Below are positions 18,693 to 26,422 of a stretch of DNA of 64,000 bases, one piece after another (position 1 is the first letter of the stretch; every line of letters starts with the position of its first letter). The stretch is from Bryobacteraceae bacterium (lineage in GTDB: Bacteria > Acidobacteriota > Terriglobia > Bryobacterales > Bryobacteraceae): positions 2,612,001 to 2,676,000 of the forward strand of contig BPGD01000001.1 of NCBI GenBank assembly GCA_026002855.1, written 5' to 3'. The position numbers were made by a program, and so were the translations under genes. Below the pieces are notes generated by a model. The model saw only the letters and a list, made by a program, of their open reading frames with translations, made no database searches and had not been told where the DNA came from.

Positions 18693-19805
18693 CTACCGCA
18701 GCAGCCTGGCGGCGGTGCGGCGGAAATAGCCGTCCGTCATTCCCGCAATGTAATCACAAACCACGCGGTGCACCGGGAAATGCTCGAGTCTTTTCTGGTG
18801 ATTTTCCGGTAATTCCTCCGGATGATCCATGAAAAACTCGAACAGGGCGCCGATCTGTTCCGTTGCGTGGCGGCGCTCTTCGGCCAGCATCGGGATGGAA
18901 TACAGGTGGTTGAACAGAAACCGCTTCAGCCCGCGGTTCACCTCCGCCGCTTCGGGCGTCATGCCGGCCAGCCGAGGCAGCCGCCGCACGTCGTCCACCG
19001 TGGCGGCGCCGCTTGCTTCGGCGTTCGCCGCAGTGCCTTCGATCAGCGCCGTGGCCAGCAGGTCGATGAGCCGCCGCACGGATTCGAAAAAGATCTCGCG
19101 CTCGCCGGCGGCGGGAAACGCGCGGCGCAGCCCGTCGATGATCGCCTGGTAGCCGGGAACTTCCGCCGCGATCTGTTCCATCGTGAACAGGCCCGCGCTC
19201 CAGCCGTCGTCGAGGTCCGCCGTATTGTAGGCGATCTCGTCGGCCAGATCGATCAGTTGCGCTTCCAATGGCGGCCGCAGTCCGGGAAGGAATTCGTCGA
19301 GCTCGGGATTCTCGCCGGGCTCGAAATCGCGCGAGTGTTTCACGATTCCCTCGCGGACCTCGAACGTAAGGTTCAGTCCGGGGAAGCGCGCGTAGCGCTG
19401 CTCGAAGGACTCCACCAGCCGCAGGGCGTTGACGTTGTGGTCGAAGCGCTCCCCGTAACGGCGCATCTGCCGGTCGAGCGCCTCCTCGCCGGAGTGGCCG
19501 AACGGCGGATGTCCGATGTCGTGCGCCAGGGCCAGCGCCTCTGTCAGGTCCTCGTCCAGCCCGAGCACGGACGCCACCGTTCGCGCGATCTGCGTGACCT
19601 CGATCGTGTGGGTCAGTCGGTTGCGGAAGTGGTCGCTGAGCCGTTCGCTGAAGACCTGCGTCTTGTCTTCCAGCCGCCGGAAGGCGCGGGCGTGAACAAT
19701 GCGGTCGCGGTCGCGCTGGAATTCGTTACGGTACGGGTGAGGGGGCTCCGGATGGCGGCGCCCCCGCATGGCTGTGTGCGGGAAGCGGAGCCGCGAAAGC
19801 CTCAC
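18693..19805 (-). CDS. dgt: Deoxyguanosinetriphosphate triphosphohydrolase-like HD protein
   Basis: 370 residues of the HD-domain dNTPase family, which cleaves dNTPs to nucleoside and triphosphate. Metal ligands: His in LTHTIEVTQIA, HD in LALAHDIGHPPFGHSGEEAL, and a later Asp in LIDLADEIAYNTADLDDG. The C-terminal DYIAGMTDGY is diagnostic. The N-terminus has RNEFQRDRDRIVHARAFRRL, also typical. Starts with GTG at 19805 in a GTGA overlap with the TPR gene stop. Confidence 0.92.
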   Translation of the reverse strand: MRLSRLRFPHTAMRGRRHPEPPHPYRNEFQRDRDRIVHARAFRRLEDKTQVFSERLSDHFRNRLTHTIEVTQIARTVASVLGLDEDLTEALALAHDIGHPPFGHSGEEALDRQMRRYGERFDHNVNALRLVESFEQRYARFPGLNLTFEVREGIVKHSRDFEPGENPELDEFLPGLRPPLEAQLIDLADEIAYNTADLDDGWSAGLFTMEQIAAEVPGYQAIIDGLRRAFPAAGEREIFFESVRRLIDLLATALIEGTAANAEASGAATVDDVRRLPRLAGMTPEAAEVNRGLKRFLFNHLYSIPMLAEERRHATEQIGALFEFFMDHPEELPENHQKRLEHFPVHRVVCDYIAGMTDGYFRRTAARLLR

Positions 19806-20512
19806 GTGCCCTGCTTGCGGCTCATTTCCGTCAGCAGCGTGCCGGCCGCACGACCCACCGCGCCGGGCCGCGTCTGCAACGGCGTGACCAGTTTGCGCGC
19901 TTCCTCAGGGCGCGACTTCATGAGCAGTCTGGCCAGTTCCAGCGTTGCCTGTTCTTTCGTGACCAGCACGGTCGGCCGGTCCATCAATCCGCGCAGCAGC
20001 TTTTCGGCGTCTCCCGTTCTGCCCTGCAACGCGTAAAGCTGGGCCAGCGAAAGCCTGGCGAGCGAAGCATATTCGCGGCTTGCCTTCTCGGAAGCTTCTT
20101 TCAGGTAGCGTTCGGCTGCGGACAGGTCGCCTTGATCGGCGGCATTGGCGCCCAGCAGGTAGGTTGCGATGGCGGCCTCGTCCGTGCCGGGATACTTGCG
20201 AATGAGCTCATTACAGCCCTTGACGATGGCGTCGTTCTTTTCCTGCTCCGTTCGGAATGCCTTGAATTCGGCCGGCGGAGGATCGATGACCGGTGCGTTG
20301 TAGATTTCCAGTACGGTGGCCAGCGCCGTCTGACGCTCCGCCTTCTTCGCGCGCATCCAGGCGTAGCCGGCGCCGGCGAGAATCAGAATGACCAGCGCGA
20401 TGGAGCCGTAACGGATGAGCGCCTGGCGGTGCTCTTCGAGGAAATGTACGGTCTGACCGACTTCCTCCACAAACCGGTCGGTCTTCAATTCATGCCTGGT
20501 CAGTCGGTCCAC
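19802..20512 (-). CDS. TPR-like membrane-anchored protein (YfgM-like)
   Basis: 236 residues. A cytoplasmic N-terminus, one helix (about 36-53, ALVILILAGAGYAWM) and a periplasmic part with three or four TPR-like helical pairs (for example AAIATYLLGANAADQGDLSAAERYLKEASEKA). Resembles YfgM/ancillary SecYEG-associated proteins, but no sequence-specific mark proves that. GTG 20512 is preceded by GGAG at about eight bases. Coupled to dgt. A TATTTG about 30 bases upstream may be its -10. Confidence 0.8.
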   Translation of the reverse strand: MDRLTRHELKTDRFVEEVGQTVHFLEEHRQALIRYGSIALVILILAGAGYAWMRAKKAERQTALATVLEIYNAPVIDPPPAEFKAFRTEQEKNDAIVKGCNELIRKYPGTDEAAIATYLLGANAADQGDLSAAERYLKEASEKASREYASLARLSLAQLYALQGRTGDAEKLLRGLMDRPTVLVTKEQATLELARLLMKSRPEEARKLVTPLQTRPGAVGRAAGTLLTEMSRKQGT

Positions 20513-20590
20513 AATGTTTCTCCAGTGCTCAAATACTTCAGTTTAACATGCACGGCTTTGGCGTCCCGCGGCCGGCAGGAATCAACGACA

Positions 20591-22621
20591 ATGGTGATTA
20601 CAGCCCGGAGATCCGCCATGGATTCAGTGTGGTTTGAGAACGTGAACCGCCGCGTCACCCGCCGGACGGTTTCGGTGGCCGCGGCCACCCGGCAGAGCCT
20701 GGCCCAGGCGTGCACGCAGTCGCTCGAACGCGCCGGCGAGGCGCTGCTCGATCTCCAGAAGCCGGAAGGATACTGGTGCGGCGACCTGCTGGCCGATACA
20801 ACGCTCGAATCCGACTACATCCTGCTTCAGCTCTGGCTGTACCCGCCGGACGCCACCGGGTGGCATCCGCCCACGCTGGAACGCGTGCGCAAGGCGGCGC
20901 GCTCCATCCTGCGCCGGCAGTTGCCCGACGGCGGCTTTGACATTTACCCTGGCGGTCCCGCCGACCCGAGCGCCAGCGTGAAGGCCTACGCCGCGCTGAA
21001 ATTGGCCGGGATCGATCCTGAAAGCGCGGAAATGCAGCGCCTTCGCGACTGCATCCTCCGTCTCGGCGGCGTGCAGGCGGCCAACAGCTACACCAAGATC
21101 AACCTGAGCCTCTTTGGGCTCTACCCCCGCGAGCACGTGCCGACCATCCCGCCCGAGCTCGTGCTGCTGCCCGGCGGCGTGCTTTACGAGATGTCTTCGT
21201 GGACGCGCGCCATTGTCGTTCCGCTCTCGATTGTGCAGTCGCGCGGCGGCACGCGCCCGGTGCCTCCGGGCTTCCATCTGAACGAGATCATCGCTCCGGG
21301 GAAAAGCTTCCGGTTGCCGCGGCGGGACAAGCTCTCGTTCCTGTTTCTCGGCATCGACCGGGGACTGAAAATCTGGCAGGACCGTGGCAATGCGCGAGTG
21401 AAGAACGCGGCCATCCGGGCGGCGGAAAAATGGCTGATCGATCACACGCGCTGGAGCGAGGGGCTGGGCGCCATCTACCCCTCGATGATGTACCTGATCA
21501 TGGCGCTGGACGCGCTCGGTTATCCGCGCGACCACCCCGATCTGGTCGACGCCATCCGGCAATTTGACGCGCTGCTCACTGAACGCGGCGACGAGTTCTA
21601 CTTCCAGCCCTGTTTTTCGCCCGTCTGGGACACTGCCTACGCCGCTTTTGCCCTGGGCGAGATGGGTCAGGCGCCGCCGGAGAGGCTGCGGCTCGCCGCC
21701 GACTGGCTCATCGCGCGCGAGGTGCGCCACAAGGGCGACTGGAGCGTGAAGCGGCCGGACCTTGAGCCCTCCGGCTGGGCCTTCGAGTTCGCCAACGAGC
21801 ACTACCCGGACATCGACGACACCGCCATGGTGCTGCTGGCGCTGTTGCACGCAAAGGCCAGCGACCCGGAGGCCCAGGCGCGTTGCGAGCGGCGCGCCGT
21901 CAACTGGCTGCTGGGCATGCAGTCCAAAGACGGCGGCTGGGCAGCCTTTGACGTCGACAACGACTGGCAGCTCCTCAACAAGGTGCCCTTCGCCGATCAC
22001 AATGCCATGCTCGACCCCACCTGCCCGGACATTACCGGGCGCGTACTGGAGTCGCTGTGCCGCCGGGGCCTTGTCCACTCTCACCCCGCCATCCGCCGCG
22101 GGGTTGAATACCTGCTCAGCACTCAGGAGCGGAACGGGAGCTGGTATGGGCGGTGGGGAGTCGATTACATCTACGGCGCCTTCCTGGCCATGCGCGGACT
22201 CCGCTATTCGGGCGCGCCCGGCGTGTTGGAAGCCGTCCGGAAGGCGGCCCGATGGCTGGCCGCCGTGCAGAATCCGGACGGCGGTTGGGGCGAAAGCTGC
22301 GCCAGTTACGCGGTCGACCACTTCGTGCCCGGCCCCAGCACGCCGTCGCAGACGGCCTGGGCGCTGCTCGGCCTGCTCGCTGCCGGCGAGTCCTATTACG
22401 ACGGCGTGCGCCGCGGCATCGAGTACCTCATTGAGACGCAGCAGGCAGACGGGACCTGGAAAGAGGACCTGGCCACGGGCACCGGTTTCCCGAACGTTTT
22501 CTACCTGCGCTACACGCTTTACAGCAAGTACTTCCCGATTCTCGCCCTCACGATGGCCCGCCGCGCGCTGGGTCAGAACGAAGCCGCCGTGCTGCATGCC
22601 GCCGGCGGCCTGGCGAGCTGA
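20591..22621 (+). CDS. shc: Squalene-hopene cyclase
   Basis: 676 residues from ATG 20591; ATG 20618 (667 residues) is equally possible, with GGAG before it. Membrane-associated cyclase that turns squalene into hopene/hopanol. The catalytic acid motif DIDDTA is at residues 407-412 and several QW repeats are visible (LPDGGFDIYPG, SKDGGWAAFD, ERNGSWYGRWG, NPDGGWGESC, QADGTWKED). Length matches the family. Squalene-making hpnCDE genes are not adjacent, but a polyprenyl synthase lies at 38726. Confidence 0.96.
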   Translation: MVITARRSAMDSVWFENVNRRVTRRTVSVAAATRQSLAQACTQSLERAGEALLDLQKPEGYWCGDLLADTTLESDYILLQLWLYPPDATGWHPPTLERVRKAARSILRRQLPDGGFDIYPGGPADPSASVKAYAALKLAGIDPESAEMQRLRDCILRLGGVQAANSYTKINLSLFGLYPREHVPTIPPELVLLPGGVLYEMSSWTRAIVVPLSIVQSRGGTRPVPPGFHLNEIIAPGKSFRLPRRDKLSFLFLGIDRGLKIWQDRGNARVKNAAIRAAEKWLIDHTRWSEGLGAIYPSMMYLIMALDALGYPRDHPDLVDAIRQFDALLTERGDEFYFQPCFSPVWDTAYAAFALGEMGQAPPERLRLAADWLIAREVRHKGDWSVKRPDLEPSGWAFEFANEHYPDIDDTAMVLLALLHAKASDPEAQARCERRAVNWLLGMQSKDGGWAAFDVDNDWQLLNKVPFADHNAMLDPTCPDITGRVLESLCRRGLVHSHPAIRRGVEYLLSTQERNGSWYGRWGVDYIYGAFLAMRGLRYSGAPGVLEAVRKAARWLAAVQNPDGGWGESCASYAVDHFVPGPSTPSQTAWALLGLLAAGESYYDGVRRGIEYLIETQQADGTWKEDLATGTGFPNVFYLRYTLYSKYFPILALTMARRALGQNEAAVLHAAGGLAS

Positions 22622-22662
22622 TGGGCGAGCCAGGAAAGCGGACTTGCGGGTCGGCAAACGGC

Positions 22663-22668
22663 TAGAAT
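22663..22668 (+). promoter_or_regulatory. -10 box of tpiA (leaderless arrangement)
   Basis: TAGAAT ends six bases before the tpiA ATG; no ribosome site lies between. The nearest -35 resemblance, TTGCGG, is too close (13-base spacing). Confidence 0.5.
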
Positions 22669-22674
22669 CGAATC

Positions 22675-23427
22675 ATGCGCACACCGCTCATTGCCGGCAA
22701 CTGGAAAATGTACAAGACGCCGGCGGAAACCAGAGAATTCTTTGTCCGCTTCCTGCCGCTGGTGGAGAAATCCACCCACGCCGATATCGCCATCTGCCCG
22801 CCGTTTATCGACATTCCAGCGGCGGTCGAGGTGGCTTCCGGCAGCCGCGTCGGCATTGGCGCGCAGAACTGTTTCTGGCAGAACAAGGAGGGAGCCTTTA
22901 CCGGCGAGGTAACGCCGGCCATGCTGAAGGCTGCCGGCTGCCAATATGTGATCATCGGTCATAGTGAGCGCCGGCAGTACTTCGGCGAGACCGACGAAAC
23001 GGTGCTCCAGCGGACGCGCGCGGCGCTGGAGGCGGGCCTGACGCCCATCGTCTGCGTGGGGGAGTTGCTCGAGGAACGCGAGGCCGGCCGCACAAACGAA
23101 GTCCTGCAACGGCAGTTCGAGGGCGGCATTGCGGGATTAAGCGCGGAGGAGTTTTCGCGCATCGTCATTGCCTATGAGCCCGTCTGGGCCATCGGCACCG
23201 GCAAGGTGGCCACGCCCGAAACGGCCGAAGACGCGCACCGCTTCCTGCGCGGATTGGCCGAGGCGAAATATGGGAAGCAAGCCGCTGCGGCGCTGCGAAT
23301 TCTCTACGGCGGCAGTGTGAAGCCGGACAACATCCGGGGCCTGATGGCGCAGCCGGACATCGATGGCGCACTCGTCGGCGGCGCCTCGCTCAAGCCGGAA
23401 GATTTCGCGGCCATCGTGAATTTCTAG
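22675..23427 (+). CDS. tpiA: Triosephosphate isomerase
   Basis: 250 residues, normal length. Interconverts dihydroxyacetone phosphate and glyceraldehyde 3-phosphate in glycolysis. Catalytic Lys in NWKMYK, His in IGHSERR, Glu in AYEPVWAIGTG; phosphate-binding YGGSVKPDN and GALVGGASL near the end. It is 53 bases after shc and has its own apparent promoter. The usual secG neighbour is not seen downstream. Confidence 0.98.
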   Translation: MRTPLIAGNWKMYKTPAETREFFVRFLPLVEKSTHADIAICPPFIDIPAAVEVASGSRVGIGAQNCFWQNKEGAFTGEVTPAMLKAAGCQYVIIGHSERRQYFGETDETVLQRTRAALEAGLTPIVCVGELLEEREAGRTNEVLQRQFEGGIAGLSAEEFSRIVIAYEPVWAIGTGKVATPETAEDAHRFLRGLAEAKYGKQAAAALRILYGGSVKPDNIRGLMAQPDIDGALVGGASLKPEDFAAIVNF

Positions 23428-23672
23428 GCGCCTGTCGGGCTTGATCGGCCCGGAGGTTGCGCTGGACCCAGGCCCGCCTGGATTGTATTGGCCGGCGGAG
23501 AAAACGCGGGCTCGGCCGCAAGCCTGGCTGATCCGGATTTCGTGTTCCGGCGGAATTCCATCGGCACGCCGGCGTGACGCATGGGAGGAGCGGAAGAAGC
23601 GATCTCCACGGTGCTGGCGGTTCTGAAGCGCGTGCCGCCGGCGGCGGATCGCAGCAACCGCCGGCCGCCGGA
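23428..23672. other. Intergenic region between tpiA and the Hsp70-like gene
   Basis: 245 bases between convergent genes. It holds two weak hairpins, CGGGC/GCCCG (23436-23452) and CCAGGC/GCCTGG (23468-23481), neither followed by a T-run. A 31-codon frame (23581-23676) shows no recognisable protein. No gene is supported. Confidence 0.5.
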
Positions 23673-25274
23673 CTAACCCTCGCCTCCCGATCTCGAAGCC
23701 CGGCGCCGCTTGCGCACCGCGGGTTGAGTGCGGCGGATCGTCTTCTGCGCCGAGGCCCACTGGCCGAGGCGGTATTCGCGGTGGTACCCGGCGGTGAGGT
23801 TGAAAATGACGACGGTGACCGAGCCGCCGGAGTCGACCATGTAGGCTTCCTCGATCCATTGCCGCGCCGCCTCCGGACTGCGCTCCACGGCGATGTTTTC
23901 AAGGTCAGCGACGCTGGCAAGCCGGGGATCAAACGGGAACCGGATTTCGTCCCAGGCGGTAATGTCGCCGGCCGGCTCGCCCGAGGGCGTGCGGTGGGAG
24001 CATTCCAGGTAACGGAAGTGTCCGATGTTGTGCACCGGCGAATACCGGCGGGTGCGTTTGATCGGAGAAGCCCCGGGCGCGGGGAGTTCCAGGCCCTGCT
24101 CAAACAGAGGATCAAACACGACGGCGCGGCCCCCTTCGGCCTCGCGCCAGACGCCGAAGAAGCGCGTGAAGCGCTCGCGAAGCACCGCCGGCGCGTGGGC
24201 CGAGGCCTGGATGGCCAGGCCGATGGCCGTGGCCGAGCGGGTGTAGGCGGAGCGCTTGACGCGGCGGCCGAAGCGCTCGCGCAGCAGGCGGCTCACCAGC
24301 GGCAGCTCACTGGCGCCGCCGGTGACATAGAGGGTGATGGGCGCGGTCTGCGGTGCGCGCTCGAGCAGGTCCTCGGTGGCGTGCAGCGTCTCTTCCACAA
24401 GCGGCGTTAGTTGCTCGTAATACTCCGCCACGGGGACGGAGACAAGCGGCCAGCCCGGGCGCACGCGGTCCAGGTCAATCATCAGCCGGCGCGTGTTGGG
24501 ATGAAGCGCCTCTTTCTTTTCCCGGCATTCCTCGAGCAGCAGAAATTCTTCCGCCTGCGAAAGCGAGGGGCGCTCGGCGGAGAGTCCCGCCTTTTCCAGC
24601 GCCAGGGCAGCGAGTACGTCGTCGAAATCGTCGCCCCCGAGCGTCGGAATGCTCTCGGTGGCCTCGACGACATGGGTGTTTCCATCGCGGTAGACCAGCG
24701 AAGCGTCAAATGTGCCGCCGCCGAGATCGTAGACGAGGATCCGCTGGGGCGCCGACAGGCCCTCCTGGCTGGTGCGATGCGTGTATTCGATGCTGGCCGC
24801 CGAAGGTTCGTTCAGCAGGCCCAGCACACGGAAGCCCGCGGCGCGGAAGGCCTCCGCGGTGAGGAAGCGCTGGTTGGAGTTGGCGTTGGCGGGAACGCCC
24901 AGCAGCACCTCGAGCGTGGCCGCGCCGCGGCGGGGTAGCGAGGATCTCTCAAGCAGCGCATTCTTCAGCCAGACGAGCAGCTCTTCGAGCAGTGTGGCCA
25001 GGCGGACGGACTGGCCGGCGAGCTCGACGAGCGTCTCCGGCCCCGAAGAAGCAAGCACGCGCTTGATGGACCGCAGCACGGTGACGCCGTCAACGCCCTG
25101 CGCGGCCCAAGCGTCCCACCCGTAGAGGCGGCGCCCTTCCTGAACCGCGATCAGCGGGGGCGCCCATTCGCGGGCCGCGCCATCGGGGCACTCGAACGAC
25201 ACCACCGGAAAGTTGCCGCGGTCGGCTGCGGCCGCAACGATGCGGGTGGTGCCGAAGTCGATGCCAAGGCGCAT
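23673..25274 (-). CDS. Hsp70-family (DnaK-like) ATPase with atypical C-terminus
   Basis: About 533 residues. N-terminal Hsp70 ATPase motifs: phosphate-1 GIDFGTTRIVAA, phosphate-2 VYDLGGGTFDASL and adenosine-binding VTGGASELPLVSRLL. The C-terminal 150 residues do not resemble the canonical substrate-binding domain or lid; they have a beta-rich part (NIGHFRYLECS) and end in a basic tail (VRKRRRASRSG). No dnaJ or grpE is nearby. Probably a specialised Hsp70 paralogue. ATG 25274 is preferred over GTG 25280 because TAATAG ends five bases upstream. Confidence 0.88.
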   Translation of the reverse strand: MRLGIDFGTTRIVAAAADRGNFPVVSFECPDGAAREWAPPLIAVQEGRRLYGWDAWAAQGVDGVTVLRSIKRVLASSGPETLVELAGQSVRLATLLEELLVWLKNALLERSSLPRRGAATLEVLLGVPANANSNQRFLTAEAFRAAGFRVLGLLNEPSAASIEYTHRTSQEGLSAPQRILVYDLGGGTFDASLVYRDGNTHVVEATESIPTLGGDDFDDVLAALALEKAGLSAERPSLSQAEEFLLLEECREKKEALHPNTRRLMIDLDRVRPGWPLVSVPVAEYYEQLTPLVEETLHATEDLLERAPQTAPITLYVTGGASELPLVSRLLRERFGRRVKRSAYTRSATAIGLAIQASAHAPAVLRERFTRFFGVWREAEGGRAVVFDPLFEQGLELPAPGASPIKRTRRYSPVHNIGHFRYLECSHRTPSGEPAGDITAWDEIRFPFDPRLASVADLENIAVERSPEAARQWIEEAYMVDSGGSVTVVIFNLTAGYHREYRLGQWASAQKTIRRTQPAVRKRRRASRSGGEG

Positions 25275-25279
25275 GAACA

Positions 25280-25285
25280 CTATTA
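25280..25285 (-). promoter_or_regulatory. -10 box of the Hsp70-like gene
   Basis: TAATAG on the minus strand, five bases before ATG 25274. It would overlap the alternative GTG start at 25280. Lacks the final T of TANNNT, so weaker than the others. Confidence 0.35.
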
Positions 25286-25566
25286 GGGTAACTCCCGCGG
25301 TTTTCTGGCGCTTGTGCTGGTGCGGTTGGCGCAGCGGCGCAGGACAGGATCAGGTCCGGGAGCCGGCATCGCAGCCGGAAAGACGTCGCACGCCGTCAAT
25401 GCCGCGAGCGAAGATCTCAGGGCCTGCCCGTGCCGCTGCATTCGGGCGGGCGGCGGCTCCGGCAGAGGACTGATCCGCTCCTGTCATGAATTTGGCGTCG
25501 CCGCATCCGCGCGGGCGCGCGGCCCCAGCGACACGGTGTGCCGGTGCGAGACCCTCAGGGAGATAA

Positions 25567-25588
25567 CTGGGGATATCTGGGGATATCT
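25567..25588. repeat. Tandem 10-bp direct repeat CTGGGGATAT
   Basis: Two perfect, adjacent copies (25567-25576 and 25577-25586) followed by CT. The preceding bases (AGATAA) resemble part of another copy. The period is about one DNA helix turn, as for side-by-side protein binding sites. Confidence 0.6.
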
Positions 25589-25606
25589 GCGGGGGCGCGC
25601 GGCCCG

Positions 25607-25638
25607 AAAAAAAGGAGGGCCTGCCTCGGGGCAGGCCC
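25607..25638 (-). terminator. Intrinsic terminator of the two-component operon
   Basis: On the minus strand: perfect nine-base stem GGGCCTGCC/GGCAGGCCC with a four-base loop (25617-25638), then TCC and seven Ts (25613-25607). It lies 74 bases after the response-regulator stop. Confidence 0.85.
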
Positions 25639-25711
25639 TTTCGGAAGGTGCCTCCACGCACCATGTGCGGGGGCGCGATGGAACGGCCCATATTGGCGTT
25701 TGCGGCTTCGA

Positions 25712-26377
25712 TCAGGCCAGATTCGGGATCTTGATGATCTTCTTCTGGATGGCGTACTGCACAAGCTGGGCCTTGTTGTGAATGTCCAGCTTGCGCATGA
25801 GGTTGAACTTGTGGGCTTCCACGGTCTTCACGCTGAGGTTGAGGTCGCAGGCGATTTCCTTCACCGAGTTGCCTTCGGCCAGCAGTTTCAGCACCTCGCG
25901 CTCACGGGTGGTCAGCGTGGCGAAGCGAGGCATCCTGTTGGCGGACTTGATGCGGGAACGGAAGTCGTCGACGAGCTGCGAGAGCATGCGCGGGCTGAGG
26001 TAGCTGCCGCCGCGGCAGACGTCGCGGATGGCATTGGTCAACTGTCCGGCGGGGCTGTCCTTCAGCACGTAGCCGTTCGCGCCGACCTCCATGCCTTCGA
26101 CCAGGTAGTCCTCATCGTCGTACATGGTCAGTATGAGGACTTTCGTCTCCGGCCGGTTTTTCTTGATCTGACGGGTGGCCTCGAAGCTGCTGAGGCCGGG
26201 CATTCCGATGTCCATCAGCACCACGTCCGGGCGCAGTTCGGCAGCTTTCTCCACCGCATCGGCCCCGTTGGCGGCCTCGCCCACGACCTCCATGTCGGGT
26301 TCGGAGGCGATTAGTTGACGGATGCCCTGCCGGAACAGCGTATGGTCATCGGCCAGCAGAATCCGGATCTTTGCCAT
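25712..26377 (-). CDS. NarL/FixJ-family response regulator
   Basis: 221 residues. Receiver domain (4-120) with acidic pair D10/D11, phosphoacceptor D56 in LMDIGMP, Thr in ILTMYDD and Lys in YVLKDS. LuxR-type DNA-binding domain at about 150-212 (LTTREREVLKLLAEGNSVKEI and LSVKTVEAHKFNLMRKL). Target genes unknown. GGAG lies nine bases before the ATG. It follows the histidine kinase on the same strand with 45 bases between, so they form one operon ended by the terminator at 25607-25638. Confidence 0.95.
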   Translation of the reverse strand: MAKIRILLADDHTLFRQGIRQLIASEPDMEVVGEAANGADAVEKAAELRPDVVLMDIGMPGLSSFEATRQIKKNRPETKVLILTMYDDEDYLVEGMEVGANGYVLKDSPAGQLTNAIRDVCRGGSYLSPRMLSQLVDDFRSRIKSANRMPRFATLTTREREVLKLLAEGNSVKEIACDLNLSVKTVEAHKFNLMRKLDIHNKAQLVQYAIQKKIIKIPNLA

Positions 26378-26422
26378 ATTCTCAACTCCAAGCCGTGAAA
26401 CCTGATACCTCGTAGCCTCGCT

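Larger units (their letters stand above)
25286..25711. other. Intergenic region with terminator and tandem decamer
   Basis: About 430 bases with no supported gene; short frames on both strands look like noise. It contains the response-regulator terminator (25607-25638) and a perfect tandem CTGGGGATAT repeat (25567-25586). The rest, next to the Hsp70-like gene, is GC-rich with no other structure seen. Confidence 0.55.

Noticed and set aside
20624-22657. 677-codon frame opposite squalene-hopene cyclase, and similar long antisense frames at 1917-3800, 28301-30007, 31010-32992 and 35956-37743
   Set aside because: All lie opposite well-supported genes; compositions are shadow-like and no motifs are present.
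23581-23676. 31-codon frame after tpiA as a possible secG
   Set aside because: No transmembrane segment and no SecG pattern; too short.
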